Shown here: positions 7,620 to 16,388 of the stretch, in pieces
How the letters are laid out: the number at the start of each line of letters is the position of its first letter
Position numbering within the stretch: position 1 is the stretch's first letter
Origin: Nocardia takedensis NBRC 100417
GTDB lineage: Bacteria; Actinomycetota; Actinomycetes; Mycobacteriales; Mycobacteriaceae
DNA: 64,000 bases
Assembly (NCBI RefSeq): GCF_000308695.1
Contig: NZ_BAGG01000081.1
Location: forward strand, 1-64,000
Direction of reading: 5' to 3'
Translations under genes and position numbers: made by a program
Notes under the pieces: generated by a model
The model's input: the letters and a program-made list of their open reading frames with translations, nothing else
Told to the model about the DNA's origin: nothing
The model's database searches: none

Positions 7620-9488
7620 GTGATGTCAGGCGAACAGGGCGGAACCCGCGTCGACGAGGATCGGCCCGCAGGCTCCGGCCCCCTGGCCCGACTGCGTGCG
7701 AGCGCGCCTTTCGCCACCGCCGTCGCCTACGGCAGACGGATCGTCGGACTCGACGTCCCGCCCGACCACACCGTCAGCGAGGCGCTGCACGTCAACGAAC
7801 CCGAGGCCGCGGGGCTCAACCCCCAGGAGACGGCGCAGTTGCGCCGCGTGCGCCTGCTCGGCGCGACCGGCGCGGTGATGATGGCGATCGGCGCGCTCGG
7901 CCTCGGCGCGCAGCCCACCTTGCAGAACCCCACGTATGGAAAGGCCATCATCGGCCTGCCCGCCCGCGTGCACAGTTCCGGCCTCGCGGTCACCATCCTC
8001 GGCACCGTGGTCGTCATGTTGGCCTGGTTGCTGCTCGGCCGCTTCGCCCTGGGTCTGCAATCGGGCCGGGTCCGCCGCCTGAGCCGCTCCCAACTCGACC
8101 GCACGCTGCTGCTGTGGATCATCCCGCTGTCGCTGGCGCCGCCGATGTTCAGCCAGGACGTCTATTCCTATCTGGCGCAGGGCGAGATCGCCGCGCGCGG
8201 CTTGGACCCCTACGACGTCGGACCGGTGCAGGGTCTGGGCCAGGACCATGTGCTGACCCGCAGCGTCCCCAACATCTGGCAGAACTCCCCCGCCCCGTAC
8301 GGGCCGCTGTCGATCTGGTTCGGCAAGGGCATCGCCGAACTCACCGGCGAGAACATTCTGGCGGGCGTCCTGCTGCACCGACTGCTCGCGCTGGTCGGCA
8401 TCGCCTGCATCGTGTGGGCCCTGCCCCGGTTGGCCCAGCGCTGCCGGGTCTCGCCCGTCGCCGCCCTGTGGCTGGGCGCGGCGAACCCGCTGGTCATCTT
8501 CCACCTGGTCTCGGGCGTGCACAACGAGGCGATGATGATCGGCCTGATGCTGGTCGGCCTGGAATTCTGCCTGGCCGCGCTGGCGCGGGTCGGCCCCTTG
8601 CGCGGGCGCACCCTCGGCCTGTTCCTCGGGGGTGCGACGGTGCTCGCGCTCTCGGCGATGATCAAGATCCCGTCGATGCTCGCGCTGGCCTTCGTCTGGA
8701 TGGCGTTGAGCCGACGCTGGGGCGGCCGATGGCGGGCCACCTTCACCGCCGCGCTGCTGCTGGGGACCGTCACGGGGACGGTGATGCTGGCGGTCTGCCT
8801 GGGCAGCGGACTGGGATTCGGCTGGATCGACACCCTCAACGGCGCCAGCACGGTGCGCTCGTGGATGTCGCTGCCGACGGCGCTGGGCGTGGTCACCGGC
8901 TTCGGCGGCGTACTGCTGGGTCTGGGCGATCACACCACCGCGCTGCTGAGCATCACCCGTCCCATCGCCGCCGCGGCCGCGACCCTGGTCGTCGTGCGAC
9001 TGCTGATCGCCACCTGGAACGGACGGCTGCACCCGGTCGGCGCGCTCGGCGTCGCCTTCGGCGCGGTCGTGCTGCTCTTCCCCGTCGTGCAGCCCTGGTA
9101 TCTGCTGTGGGGCATCGTGCCGCTGGCCGCGTGGGCCAACCGTCCCGCCTTCCGCGTCCCCGCCACGGTGGCCTCCGCGGTGGTCAGCGTCCTGCTGATG
9201 CCCTCGGGCAGCGACATCACGCCGTTCGTGCTGGTCTACGCGGCGGCGATCACCATCGTCACCTGCCTGCTGATGATCCTGGCCACCCGCCGGTCGCTGC
9301 CGTGGCGGTTGCAACGTCCGGCGGAGGAGACCGACGCACCGCCCCGGGTAGCGAAATCCGAAACCCACGAGTCTGCGCAGGTGACGCCGCCGGCCGCGTC
9401 GGGTCCGCGAGCCGACACCCGCGCCGAACCGTCCGCGACGGCCGGGGCGTCCGGCGCGGCACCGCGTTCCGGGCCGTCCGGGACGTGA
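7620..9488 (+). CDS. mptB: Alpha-(1->6)-mannopyranosyltransferase MptB (GT-C family)
   Basis: This 622-residue polytopic membrane protein has a soluble N terminus of about 80 residues, roughly a dozen hydrophobic helices and a disordered C-terminal tail of about 60 residues. The FSQDVYSYLAQGE loop after the second helix holds the acidic residue typical of GT-C polyprenyl-phosphate-mannose transferases. Position next to sufR equals Rv1459c (mptB), which extends the lipomannan/lipoarabinomannan mannan core on the outer face of the membrane. The start is taken at GTG 7620 because of the -10 box 6 nt upstream; ATG 7623 is the next codon. Frames opening earlier lie in the promoter region. Confidence 0.9.
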   Translation: MMSGEQGGTRVDEDRPAGSGPLARLRASAPFATAVAYGRRIVGLDVPPDHTVSEALHVNEPEAAGLNPQETAQLRRVRLLGATGAVMMAIGALGLGAQPTLQNPTYGKAIIGLPARVHSSGLAVTILGTVVVMLAWLLLGRFALGLQSGRVRRLSRSQLDRTLLLWIIPLSLAPPMFSQDVYSYLAQGEIAARGLDPYDVGPVQGLGQDHVLTRSVPNIWQNSPAPYGPLSIWFGKGIAELTGENILAGVLLHRLLALVGIACIVWALPRLAQRCRVSPVAALWLGAANPLVIFHLVSGVHNEAMMIGLMLVGLEFCLAALARVGPLRGRTLGLFLGGATVLALSAMIKIPSMLALAFVWMALSRRWGGRWRATFTAALLLGTVTGTVMLAVCLGSGLGFGWIDTLNGASTVRSWMSLPTALGVVTGFGGVLLGLGDHTTALLSITRPIAAAAATLVVVRLLIATWNGRLHPVGALGVAFGAVVLLFPVVQPWYLLWGIVPLAAWANRPAFRVPATVASAVVSVLLMPSGSDITPFVLVYAAAITIVTCLLMILATRRSLPWRLQRPAEETDAPPRVAKSETHESAQVTPPAASGPRADTRAEPSATAGASGAAPRSGPSGT

Positions 9489-9528
9489 GCGGACAGGGGT
9501 GTCTTCCAGGTCACATCGGTCGACCGCA

Positions 9529-9534
9529 TACCGT
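9529..9534 (+). promoter_or_regulatory. Possible -10 box of the ABC exporter genes
   Basis: TACCGT lies 8 nt before the GTG at 9543, which has no ribosome site. It could give a leaderless or nearly leaderless mRNA. Confidence 0.4.
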
Positions 9535-9542
9535 GTGACACC

Positions 9543-10475
9543 GTGACCGCAGCCCCCGGACCCGCCGTACGTGTCGACGGCGTCGTCAAGCGTTACGGCG
9601 AGACCACCGCGGTCGACGGCCTGTCCTTCGACGTCGAACGGGCGCAGGTGCTGGCCCTGCTGGGCCCCAACGGCGCGGGCAAGACGACCACCGTCGAGAT
9701 GTGCGAGGGGTTCGTCACGCCCGACGCCGGGTCGGTGCGCGTGCTGGGTCTGGACCCGATCGCCGACACCGAGCGCCTGCGTCCGCGCATCGGGGTCATG
9801 TTGCAGGGCGGCGGCGCGTATCCGGGCGCGCGCGCAGGCGAGATGCTGGAACTGGTGGCCGCCTACTCGGCCGATCCCCTCGATCCGGAATGGCTGCTGC
9901 GCACCCTCGGCCTGGCCGACACCCGCCGCACCCCCTACCGCAGGCTCTCGGGCGGTCAGCAGCAGCGGCTCGCGCTGGCCTGCGCGCTGGTCGGGCGGCC
10001 CGAGATCGTCTTCCTCGACGAGCCGACGGCCGGACTCGACGCGCAGGCGCGGTTGATCGTGTGGGAACTCATCGACGCGCTGCGCCGCGACGGGGTGACC
10101 GTCGTGCTGACCACCCACCTGATGGACGAGGCCGAACAACTGGCCGACCAACTGGTCATCATCGATCACGGCCGGATCGTGGCGGCGGGCAGTCCGGCCG
10201 AGGTCACCGCGCACGGCGCGGCGGGCCAACTCCGCTTCAGCGCCCCGCCGAAATTGGATCTGGAGTTGCTGCGCTCGGCGTTGCCCGAGGGGTTCGCGCC
10301 GCGCGAGACCACGCCGGGGGCCTACCTGGTCGAGGGCGAGATCGACCCGCAGGTGCTGGCCACGGTCACCGCGTGGTGCGCGCGACTGAACGTGCTGGCC
10401 ACCGACATCCGCATCGATCAGCGTCGCCTGGAGGACGTCTTCTTGGAACTCACCGGACGGGACCTGCGCGGATGA
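9543..10475 (+). CDS. ABC transporter ATP-binding protein (DrrA-like, Rv1458c type)
   Basis: The protein has 310 residues. It contains Walker A GPNGAGKTT, the signature LSGGQQQRLALA, Walker B EIVFLDEPTAGLD and the H-loop TTHLMDEAEQLAD. The C terminus has the extra domain of about 80 residues seen in drug/lipid exporter ATPases of the DrrA/CcmA kind. It starts at GTG 9543 and overlaps the permease gene by 4 nt. The pair corresponds to Rv1458c-Rv1457c, annotated as an antibiotic-type ABC exporter; the substrate is unknown. The link with mptB and ctaA is conserved by position, not by any known function. Confidence 0.93.
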   Translation: MTAAPGPAVRVDGVVKRYGETTAVDGLSFDVERAQVLALLGPNGAGKTTTVEMCEGFVTPDAGSVRVLGLDPIADTERLRPRIGVMLQGGGAYPGARAGEMLELVAAYSADPLDPEWLLRTLGLADTRRTPYRRLSGGQQQRLALACALVGRPEIVFLDEPTAGLDAQARLIVWELIDALRRDGVTVVLTTHLMDEAEQLADQLVIIDHGRIVAAGSPAEVTAHGAAGQLRFSAPPKLDLELLRSALPEGFAPRETTPGAYLVEGEIDPQVLATVTAWCARLNVLATDIRIDQRRLEDVFLELTGRDLRG

Positions 10476-11263
10476 CCCACGTCGAGCCCCTCGCCAACCG
10501 GTTCGAGCCGGGCACCTTCGCGCCCGAGCCGCGCCGGGCCCCGCGCGCGGCGATGCTGCTGGCGCAGACCCGCCTCGAGCTGATCCTGTTGCTGCGCAAC
10601 GGCGAACAGTTGCTGCTGACGATGTTCATCCCGATCACGCTGCTGGTCGGACTGACCCTGCTGCCCTTCGGCGATCTGGGCGACACCCGCGTCGACAAGA
10701 TCGTGCCCGCGGTGATGATGGTGGCGATCATGTCGACCGCGTTCACCGGCCAGGCGATCGCCGTCGGGTTCGACCGCCGCTACGGCGCGTTGAAGCGATT
10801 GGGCGCGACCGCACTGCCGCGCTGGGGCGTGATCGCGGGCAAGAGCGCCGCGGTGGCGATCGTGGTGGTGTTGCAGGCGGTGCTGCTGGGCGCGATCGGC
10901 GTCGCGCTGGGGTGGCGGCCGGATCTGGGCGGGCTCGGACTCGGCGCGCTGATCATCGCCCTGGGCACGGGCACCTTCGCGGCGATGGGCCTGCTGCTGG
11001 GCGGCACGCTCAAGGCCGAGGTGGTGCTGGCGCTGGCCAACATCCTCTGGTTCGTCATGCTGGGGATCGCGAGCGTGGTCTTCGCCGCCGACGATCTGCC
11101 GACGGCGGTGGACGTGCTGGCCCGGTTGATCCCTTCGGGCGCGCTCGCGGTCACCCTCGAGGACGCGATGCTCGGCAGCATCGACTGGTTCGGCGTCGTC
11201 GTGCTGGCGGTGTGGGGCGCGGTGAGCGGTGTGCTGGCGGGTCGCTGGTTCCGCTTCCACTGA
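10472..11263 (+). CDS. ABC-2 type permease (Rv1457c type)
   Basis: This 263-residue membrane protein has about six hydrophobic helices after a 30-residue soluble start. It has the ABC-2 pattern, with a first long helix (LLLTMFIPITLLVGLTLL), an RRYGALKRLGATALPRW loop and a C-terminal helix pair. The ATG overlaps the stop of the ATPase gene (ATGA). Together the two genes make one exporter. M. tuberculosis has a further membrane gene, Rv1456c, next; that position is held here by ctaA. Confidence 0.9.
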   Translation: MTHVEPLANRFEPGTFAPEPRRAPRAAMLLAQTRLELILLLRNGEQLLLTMFIPITLLVGLTLLPFGDLGDTRVDKIVPAVMMVAIMSTAFTGQAIAVGFDRRYGALKRLGATALPRWGVIAGKSAAVAIVVVLQAVLLGAIGVALGWRPDLGGLGLGALIIALGTGTFAAMGLLLGGTLKAEVVLALANILWFVMLGIASVVFAADDLPTAVDVLARLIPSGALAVTLEDAMLGSIDWFGVVVLAVWGAVSGVLAGRWFRFH

Positions 11264-11325
11264 GCCGCCCCGAATTCAACGACGTCTCGTAGTAGACCGG
11301 GTGCGGTGGGCCGATACGCGCGGGC

Positions 11326-11331
11326 TACCAT
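11326..11331 (+). promoter_or_regulatory. -10 box of leaderless ctaA
   Basis: TACCAT lies 6 nt before the GTG start at 11338. No ribosome site is present. Confidence 0.65.
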
Positions 11332-11337
11332 CGTCGG

Positions 11338-12309
11338 GTGCTGTATCGAGCCTTCCTGGGACTGGTCGATCGACTCCCGCTGCCCTCGCTCCGGGTGCAG
11401 CGCTGGATCGCGTTCGCGGTGATCCTGAGCCAGGCGGGCATCACCGTCACCGGATCGGTCGTGCGCGTCACGGCCTCGGGTCTGGGCTGCCCCACCTGGC
11501 CGCAGTGCTTCCCGGGCAGCTTCACCCCGGTCGGCGTCTCCGAGGTCGCGGTGGTGCACCAGGCCGTGGAGTTCGGCAACCGGATGCTGACCTTCGTCGT
11601 CAGCCTGTTCGCCGGTCTGATCGTGCTCGCCGTGCTGCGCGCGCGCCGTCGCCGCGAGGTGCGGATCTACGCCTGGCTCATGCCGGGCGGCACCGTCGCC
11701 CAGGCCGTGATCGGCGGCATCACCGTGCTGACCGGGTTGCTGTGGTGGACGGTCGCCATCCACCTGCTGGTGTCGATGGTCATGGTCTGGCTGGCCACGG
11801 TGCTCTACGCGAAGATCGGCGAACCCGACGACGGCATCGAGGCCGTGCAGGCCCCCGCGCCGCTGCGGTGGCTCACCGGGCTCAGCGGCGTCGCGTTGGC
11901 CGCCACCCTGATCGCGGGCACCCTGGTCACCGGGGCCGGACCGCACGCGGGCGACAAGAGCATCGACCGCCCGGTGGCCCGCCTCGAGGTCGAGATCGTC
12001 ACGCTGGTGCACCTGCACTCGCAATTGCTGGTCGGCTACCTGGCGCTGCTGATCGGCCTGGGCTTCGGCCTGTTCGCCGTCGGTGTCGGCCCGGCCGTGC
12101 GCACCCGCCTGTTCACGCTGATCGGCATCGTCTGCGCGCAGGGCCTGATCGGCATCGTCCAGTACTTCACCGACGTGCCCGCCGTGCTGGTGATCTGCCA
12201 CGTCGCGGGCGCGGCCGCCTGCACGGCCGCCACGGCGGCCCTGTGGGCGTCGCTGCGCACCCGCGAACAGGTGGCCGCGCATCTGCCCACCGCCACCTCG
12301 GCCGCCTGA
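11338..12309 (+). CDS. ctaA: Heme A synthase CtaA (COX15 family)
   Basis: The 323-residue protein has eight predicted membrane helices. It converts heme O to heme A for the aa3-type cytochrome oxidase. The four histidines expected to bind the two hemes are in HQAVEFGNR, HLLVSMVMVW, HLHSQLLVGY and HVAGAAACT. The loop GLGCPTWPQCFPG holds the extracytoplasmic cysteine pair of the Gram-positive type. The GTG start follows a -10 box directly. ctaB, the preceding step of heme A synthesis, lies 4 kb away on the other strand. Confidence 0.94.
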   Translation: MLYRAFLGLVDRLPLPSLRVQRWIAFAVILSQAGITVTGSVVRVTASGLGCPTWPQCFPGSFTPVGVSEVAVVHQAVEFGNRMLTFVVSLFAGLIVLAVLRARRRREVRIYAWLMPGGTVAQAVIGGITVLTGLLWWTVAIHLLVSMVMVWLATVLYAKIGEPDDGIEAVQAPAPLRWLTGLSGVALAATLIAGTLVTGAGPHAGDKSIDRPVARLEVEIVTLVHLHSQLLVGYLALLIGLGFGLFAVGVGPAVRTRLFTLIGIVCAQGLIGIVQYFTDVPAVLVICHVAGAAACTAATAALWASLRTREQVAAHLPTATSAA

Positions 12310-12324
12310 GCGGCACCGACGAAA

Positions 12325-12359
12325 AAGCTGCCCGCCGCGGAATTCGCGGCGGGCAGCTT
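12325..12359. terminator. Bidirectional terminator between ctaA and the MFS exporter
   Basis: A 15-bp perfect stem (12325-12339 and 12345-12359) encloses a GAATT loop. It is flanked by AAAA on the left and CTTTCT on the right, so it can serve both converging genes. Confidence 0.85.
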
Positions 12360-12373
12360 CTTTCTCGTCGGAC

Positions 12374-14023
12374 TCAGCGGACCGAACCCGAGTCGACCTT
12401 CTCGCGGCCGAGCACCGCGCGGGCGGTCTCCAGATCGGAGGGGTCGACCGCGGCGTCCGCGCGCATCGGGTCCAGCGCGGGATCGATGTCGATGGTGCGG
12501 CGCAGCGGGTTGTTCGGCAGCAGCAGGGTCGCGATCAGGGCGATCACCGTCGCGCCCGCCGCGATGAGGAAGATGCGGCCGGTCGCGTCACCGTAGGAGG
12601 CGCGCACCACTTCGAGCACCGGGGCGGGCAGCGCGCTCAGGTCGAGGCTGCCCCCGCCCGCCGAACCGGCCGGGATGCCGAGCTTGGACAGGCCCTCGGC
12701 CGACAGTTCGCCGACCCGGGTCGCCAGCACCGATCCCAGCACGGAGACGCCGATCGCGCCGCCGAAGGTGCGGAAGAACGCGACGCTGCTCGAGGCCGCG
12801 CCGATGTTGTGCACGCTGACGGTGTTCTGCACGGCCAGCACCAGGTTCTGCATCATCATGCCGACGCCCAGGCCCACGACGGCGATGTAGCAGCCGACCA
12901 GCCACAGGTTGGTGGCGTGATCGATGGTGGACAGCAGGCCGAAGCCGACGACCAGCAGCGCGCCGCCCGAGACCACGAAGCGCTTCCACTTGCCGAAGCG
13001 GGTGATGAGCTGACCGGAGCCGACCGAGCCCAGGAGCATGCCCGCGACCAGCGGGATGGTCAGCACGCCCGCCGCGGTCGGCGAGTAGCCGCGCGCGGTC
13101 TGGAAGTACTGGCCGAGGAAGGTGGTCGCGCCGAACATGCCGACGCCGACGGCGATGGAGGCGATGATCGCCAGGCCGGTGGTGCGTTCGGTGACGATCG
13201 GGAGGGGGATGATGGGTGACTTCACCCGGGTCTCCACCCACAGCGTCGCCAGCAGCAACAGCACGCCCGCGCCGACGTAGAGCGCCGATTCCCGCGAGAT
13301 CCAGTCGTAGTAGCCCGCCTTGCCCGCGAAGGACACCCAGATCAGCAGGACCGACACGCCCGCGGTCAGCAGCGCCGCGCCGAACCAGTCGATGGACACG
13401 CCGGTCTTGCGCTCGGTGGGCAGGCGCAGGGTGCGCTGCAACAGGCCCAGGGCGATCACCGCGAGCGGGACGCAGACGAAGAAGCACCAGCGCCAGCCCA
13501 GCGGGCTGTCGACGATCACGCCGCCCAGGATCGGGCCGCCCGACATCGACACCGCCATGACCGCGCCCATGTAGCCGGAGTAGCGGCCGCGTTCGCGCGG
13601 GGACACGATCGAGCCGATGATCGCGACCACCAGCGCGGTCAGCCCGCCCATGCCGATGCCCTGGATGACGCGCGCCACCAGCAGCAGCGGCACGTTGTGG
13701 GCGAAGCCCGCGATGATCGAGCCGACGACGAAGATGACGATGGCCGACTGGACCAGCACCTTCTTGTTGAACAGGTCGGCGAATTTGCCCCAGATCGGCG
13801 TGGAGGCGGCGTTGGCCAGCAGTGCCGTGGTGATCACCCAGGCGTAGGCGGTCTGCGATCCGCGCAGGTCACCGATGATGGTGGGCAGGGCGGTCGAGAC
13901 GATCGTGGTGCTCAGCAGCGCCGTGAACAACGCGGCGAGCAAGCCCGTCATCGCCTCGAGGATTTCGCGGTGGGTCATCGCGAAGGGATCACGCGGTGTC
14001 ACCGCCTCGACCGGACTAGACAT
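12374..14023 (-). CDS. Drug:H+ antiporter, DHA2 (EmrB/QacA) family
   Basis: The 549-residue MFS protein has about 14 hydrophobic helices. It carries motif A (GKFADLFNKKVLV), motif B (RVIQGIGMGG) and the antiporter motif C region (GAVMAVSMSGGPILGGVI). The start at ATG 14023 (MSSPVEA) overlaps the end of the MarR gene by 8 nt. Longer frames upstream are antisense-like reading of the MarR gene and are excluded. Gene order repressor-exporter and the operators before the repressor suggest drug-induced derepression. The real substrate cannot be told from sequence. Confidence 0.93.
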   Translation of the reverse strand: MSSPVEAVTPRDPFAMTHREILEAMTGLLAALFTALLSTTIVSTALPTIIGDLRGSQTAYAWVITTALLANAASTPIWGKFADLFNKKVLVQSAIVIFVVGSIIAGFAHNVPLLLVARVIQGIGMGGLTALVVAIIGSIVSPRERGRYSGYMGAVMAVSMSGGPILGGVIVDSPLGWRWCFFVCVPLAVIALGLLQRTLRLPTERKTGVSIDWFGAALLTAGVSVLLIWVSFAGKAGYYDWISRESALYVGAGVLLLLATLWVETRVKSPIIPLPIVTERTTGLAIIASIAVGVGMFGATTFLGQYFQTARGYSPTAAGVLTIPLVAGMLLGSVGSGQLITRFGKWKRFVVSGGALLVVGFGLLSTIDHATNLWLVGCYIAVVGLGVGMMMQNLVLAVQNTVSVHNIGAASSSVAFFRTFGGAIGVSVLGSVLATRVGELSAEGLSKLGIPAGSAGGGSLDLSALPAPVLEVVRASYGDATGRIFLIAAGATVIALIATLLLPNNPLRRTIDIDPALDPMRADAAVDPSDLETARAVLGREKVDSGSVR

Positions 14024-14507
14024 CTTGTTCCTGTCTCTGTGACACGTCGGCGCGCTGCGGCGACGCGGAATGGTGTGCGTGGGCGGTGAGCGCGGTGCGC
14101 AGGCGCTCCATGGCGGCGCAGGCGTCTTCGGCCGCGTCGTCGTCCCAGTCGGCCAGGGCGGTCTGCAACCCCGGCCGGGAGACCCGGACGCGGCGCAGCA
14201 GTTCCCTGCCTTCGTCGGTGATGTGGATGAGGCTGGCGCGTCCGTCACCGGGGTCGGCCTGGCGGCTGATGTAGCCCGCCGCGACCAGTTCGGCGACGTG
14301 GCGGCTCAGCGCCGACGGGCTGATGCACAGGTCGAGCGCGAGATCGCCCTGCCTGCACGGACCCTTGCCCTCGAGGGTTCCGAGGACCCCGACGCCCCCG
14401 GGAAGCAGTTCGCCCTCCTCGGGATGCAGCAGCAGGACCCGCATCGCCCTTCCCATCAGGTAGAGCTCCTTGACGAGGCTCTGCGCCGTATCGGGCGACA
14501 CCGCCAT
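14016..14507 (-). CDS. MarR-family repressor of the adjacent exporter
   Basis: The protein has 163 residues with a winged helix at about residues 40-105 (QGDLALDLCISPSALSRHVAELV and the DPGDGRASLIHITDEGR wing). N- and C-terminal helices give the usual dimer interface. It starts at ATG 14507 and overlaps the exporter gene downstream. Two operator-like inverted repeats lie 30-70 bases upstream. A single Cys in the recognition helix region and one just before (GPCRQG) could make it redox-sensitive, but that is only inference. Confidence 0.9.
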   Translation of the reverse strand: MAVSPDTAQSLVKELYLMGRAMRVLLLHPEEGELLPGGVGVLGTLEGKGPCRQGDLALDLCISPSALSRHVAELVAAGYISRQADPGDGRASLIHITDEGRELLRRVRVSRPGLQTALADWDDDAAEDACAAMERLRTALTAHAHHSASPQRADVSQRQEQDV

Positions 14508-14530
14508 GGATCACTCCCCACGCGAGATTA

Positions 14531-14579
14531 CTTACTTGCAGAATGCAACTATATTCTGATTGCTTGCAGTAAGCAACTA
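14531..14579 (-). promoter_or_regulatory. Tandem MarR operators
   Basis: There are two related inverted repeats 28 bp apart. The first is TTGCA-GAA-TGCAA (14536-14548). The second is TTGCTT-GCAGT-AAGCAA (14560-14576). Both share CTTGCAG and GCAACTAT, so they are also direct repeats. The AT-rich stretch between them could hold the promoter. Confidence 0.75.
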
Positions 14580-14719
14580 TCTGGGCGCAGTGTTACCCGT
14601 CACGTCGCGGACGAGAAGGAACAAGACGTGTCACCGATAACAGAACGGCGACATCGAGCGATCAACCGAATGATCACGGCGGACGGGCCGCGATCACGTG
14701 TCAGCAGGAAGGCCGTCCG

Positions 14720-14953
14720 ATGACCAACCGCCCACCCCGCCCCGATATGGCGCCCTTGGCCTCATTGGCCGTGCTGCTGGGCGCGATCATGCTGCTGGCG
14801 GGCGTCAGCCAATCCGACCGGATCCCCGGCCTGGCCGCCGATCACGGCACGGCGCTGATCGTGCTCGCGATCGCGGCCTACCTGGGCGTGGCGGCACGCG
14901 TGTTGCACTGGGGGATCGGCGAACTGCTCGACCCCGTCGACGGACGCGGCTGA
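14720..14953 (+). CDS. Small membrane protein, unknown function
   Basis: This 77-residue frame has two hydrophobic helices (about residues 12-30 and 43-62). It is preceded by AGGAAGG at a usable distance before ATG 14720. Third codon positions are strongly G/C, like the neighbours. It ends in the charged LLDPVDGRG. I do not recognise a family. The divergent MarR gene lies 210 bases upstream and the next gene on the minus strand ends 12 bases downstream. Confidence 0.55.
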   Translation: MTNRPPRPDMAPLASLAVLLGAIMLLAGVSQSDRIPGLAADHGTALIVLAIAAYLGVAARVLHWGIGELLDPVDGRG

Positions 14954-14965
14954 GGCCGCGCGCGT

Positions 14966-15331
14966 TCAGCGTTCGTTGCGGGCCTTCGGGAACCGCTTCT
15001 GACCGGCCACCCAGCCGGCCATCCGCGCCCAGTGTCCCTTACGCGGGGTGACCACCGAGGTCAGCTCGCGATCCCACTCGTCGGCCTCGGTGAGCCCGTC
15101 GACCATCTCGACCAGCTTCTTCGCGGCGGCCAGATCGCCGACCATCCGATCGCCGAGGATCCCGTCACCGCCGACCAGGGTGACCCGCACGCCCAGCCGA
15201 CCGACCGGTTGCAGGACCGCCGTCGCCGAACCGCCGTGCTCGGCGACGAATCCCTTGACCGAATCGACCACGGACGCCGAAACCCGGACCTCGGGGGCGG
15301 ATTCGGCGGGGGCAGCAGCTTCAACGCTCAT
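14966..15331 (-). CDS. Conserved actinobacterial protein (position of Rv1455)
   Basis: The protein has 121 residues. It starts at ATG 15331 (MSVEAAAPAES). A short acidic/Ala-rich start is followed by a compact domain with RVTLVGGDGILGDRMVGD and a basic, Trp-containing C terminus (GHWARMAGWVAGQKRF). It is divergent from qor with 60 bases between. The same place in M. tuberculosis is Rv1455, a conserved protein of unknown function. I see no catalytic motif. Longer frames upstream run antisense to qor. Confidence 0.75.
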   Translation of the reverse strand: MSVEAAAPAESAPEVRVSASVVDSVKGFVAEHGGSATAVLQPVGRLGVRVTLVGGDGILGDRMVGDLAAAKKLVEMVDGLTEADEWDRELTSVVTPRKGHWARMAGWVAGQKRFPKARNER

Positions 15332-15391
15332 TCCGCAGAGTCTACCGGCGGGTAGACCGCGCGCGGCAGCCCCCGGTGTAGAACTGGACCC

Positions 15392-16372
15392 ATGCGAGCC
15401 ATCCAGGTGACCGAACACGGCGGCCCCGAGGTCCTCGTCCCCACCGACCTGCCGGATCCGCGGATCGGACCCGACCAGCTGCTGGTCGACACCGACGCGA
15501 TCGGGATCAACTACATCGACGTCTACCGGCGCATCGGCCGATATCCGGGCCCGCTGCCGATCATTCCGGGCTCGGAAGGCTCCGGGGTGGTCGCCGAGGT
15601 CGGCGCGAATGTGACCGAATTCGCGGTCGGACAGCGGGTCGCGTGGGCCGACGCGCCCGGCAGCTACGCCGAGCGGGTCGCCGTCGACGCGGCCGTGGCG
15701 GTCGCGGTGCCCGACGCGGTCCCCTCCCCCGTCGCCGCCTCGGCGCTGTTGCAAGGCATGACCGCGCACTACCTCATCGAATCGGCGTACCGCCCCGAAC
15801 CCGGCGAGACGATCCTGGTGCACGCCGGTGCGGGCGGGGTGGGGCTGTTGCTGACCCAACTGGCCGCCGCGCGCGAGGTCCGGGTCGTCACGACCGTGTC
15901 CACCGACGAGAAGGAGACCCTCTCGCGCGCGGCGGGCGCGGCCGAAGTGCTGCGCTACGGCGACGATCTGGCCGAGCGGGTCCGCGAACTGACCGACGGC
16001 GTAGGCGTGGCCGCGGTCTACGACGGCGTCGGGCAGGCCACCTTCGAGGCGAGTCTGGCCGCGCTGCGCGTCCGGGGCACCCTGGCGCTGTTCGGCGCGT
16101 CCAGCGGGCCGGTGCCGCCGTTCGACCTGCAACGGCTCAACGGGCTGGGATCGCTGTTCGTCACCAGACCGACGCTGGGCCACTACACCCGCGATCGGGC
16201 CGAGCTGCTGGGCCGGGCCGAGGCGATCCTGAACTCGGTCGCCGAAGGCGCGCTGCACGTCCGGATCGGGGCGAGTTATCCGCTGGCCGAGGCGGCCCGG
16301 GCGCACCGCGACCTGGAGGCCCGCGCCACCACCGGCGCGCTGGTGCTGATCCCGGAGACCGCGCGGACGTAG
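15392..16372 (+). CDS. qor: Quinone oxidoreductase, zinc-less MDR family
   Basis: The 326-residue NADPH-dependent enzyme corresponds by position to Rv1454c. It has the GroES-like N-terminal domain (NYIDVYRRIGRYPGPLP, PGSEGSGVVAEVG) and a Rossmann domain with HAGAGGVGLLLTQLA, where AxxGxxG binds NADPH. Zinc ligands of alcohol dehydrogenases are absent. ATG 15392 has no ribosome site; TAGAAC 7 nt upstream may be a poor -10 box of a leaderless mRNA. It ends 16 bases before the convergent ctaB. Confidence 0.92.
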   Translation: MRAIQVTEHGGPEVLVPTDLPDPRIGPDQLLVDTDAIGINYIDVYRRIGRYPGPLPIIPGSEGSGVVAEVGANVTEFAVGQRVAWADAPGSYAERVAVDAAVAVAVPDAVPSPVAASALLQGMTAHYLIESAYRPEPGETILVHAGAGGVGLLLTQLAAAREVRVVTTVSTDEKETLSRAAGAAEVLRYGDDLAERVRELTDGVGVAAVYDGVGQATFEASLAALRVRGTLALFGASSGPVPPFDLQRLNGLGSLFVTRPTLGHYTRDRAELLGRAEAILNSVAEGALHVRIGASYPLAEAARAHRDLEARATTGALVLIPETART

Positions 16373-16388
16373 CCGGGCGGGCGGGCCG

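Noticed and set aside
7626..10229. Long minus-strand frame opposite mptB and the ABC ATPase
   Set aside because: Gln/Arg/His-rich translation without any motif, antisense to conserved genes.
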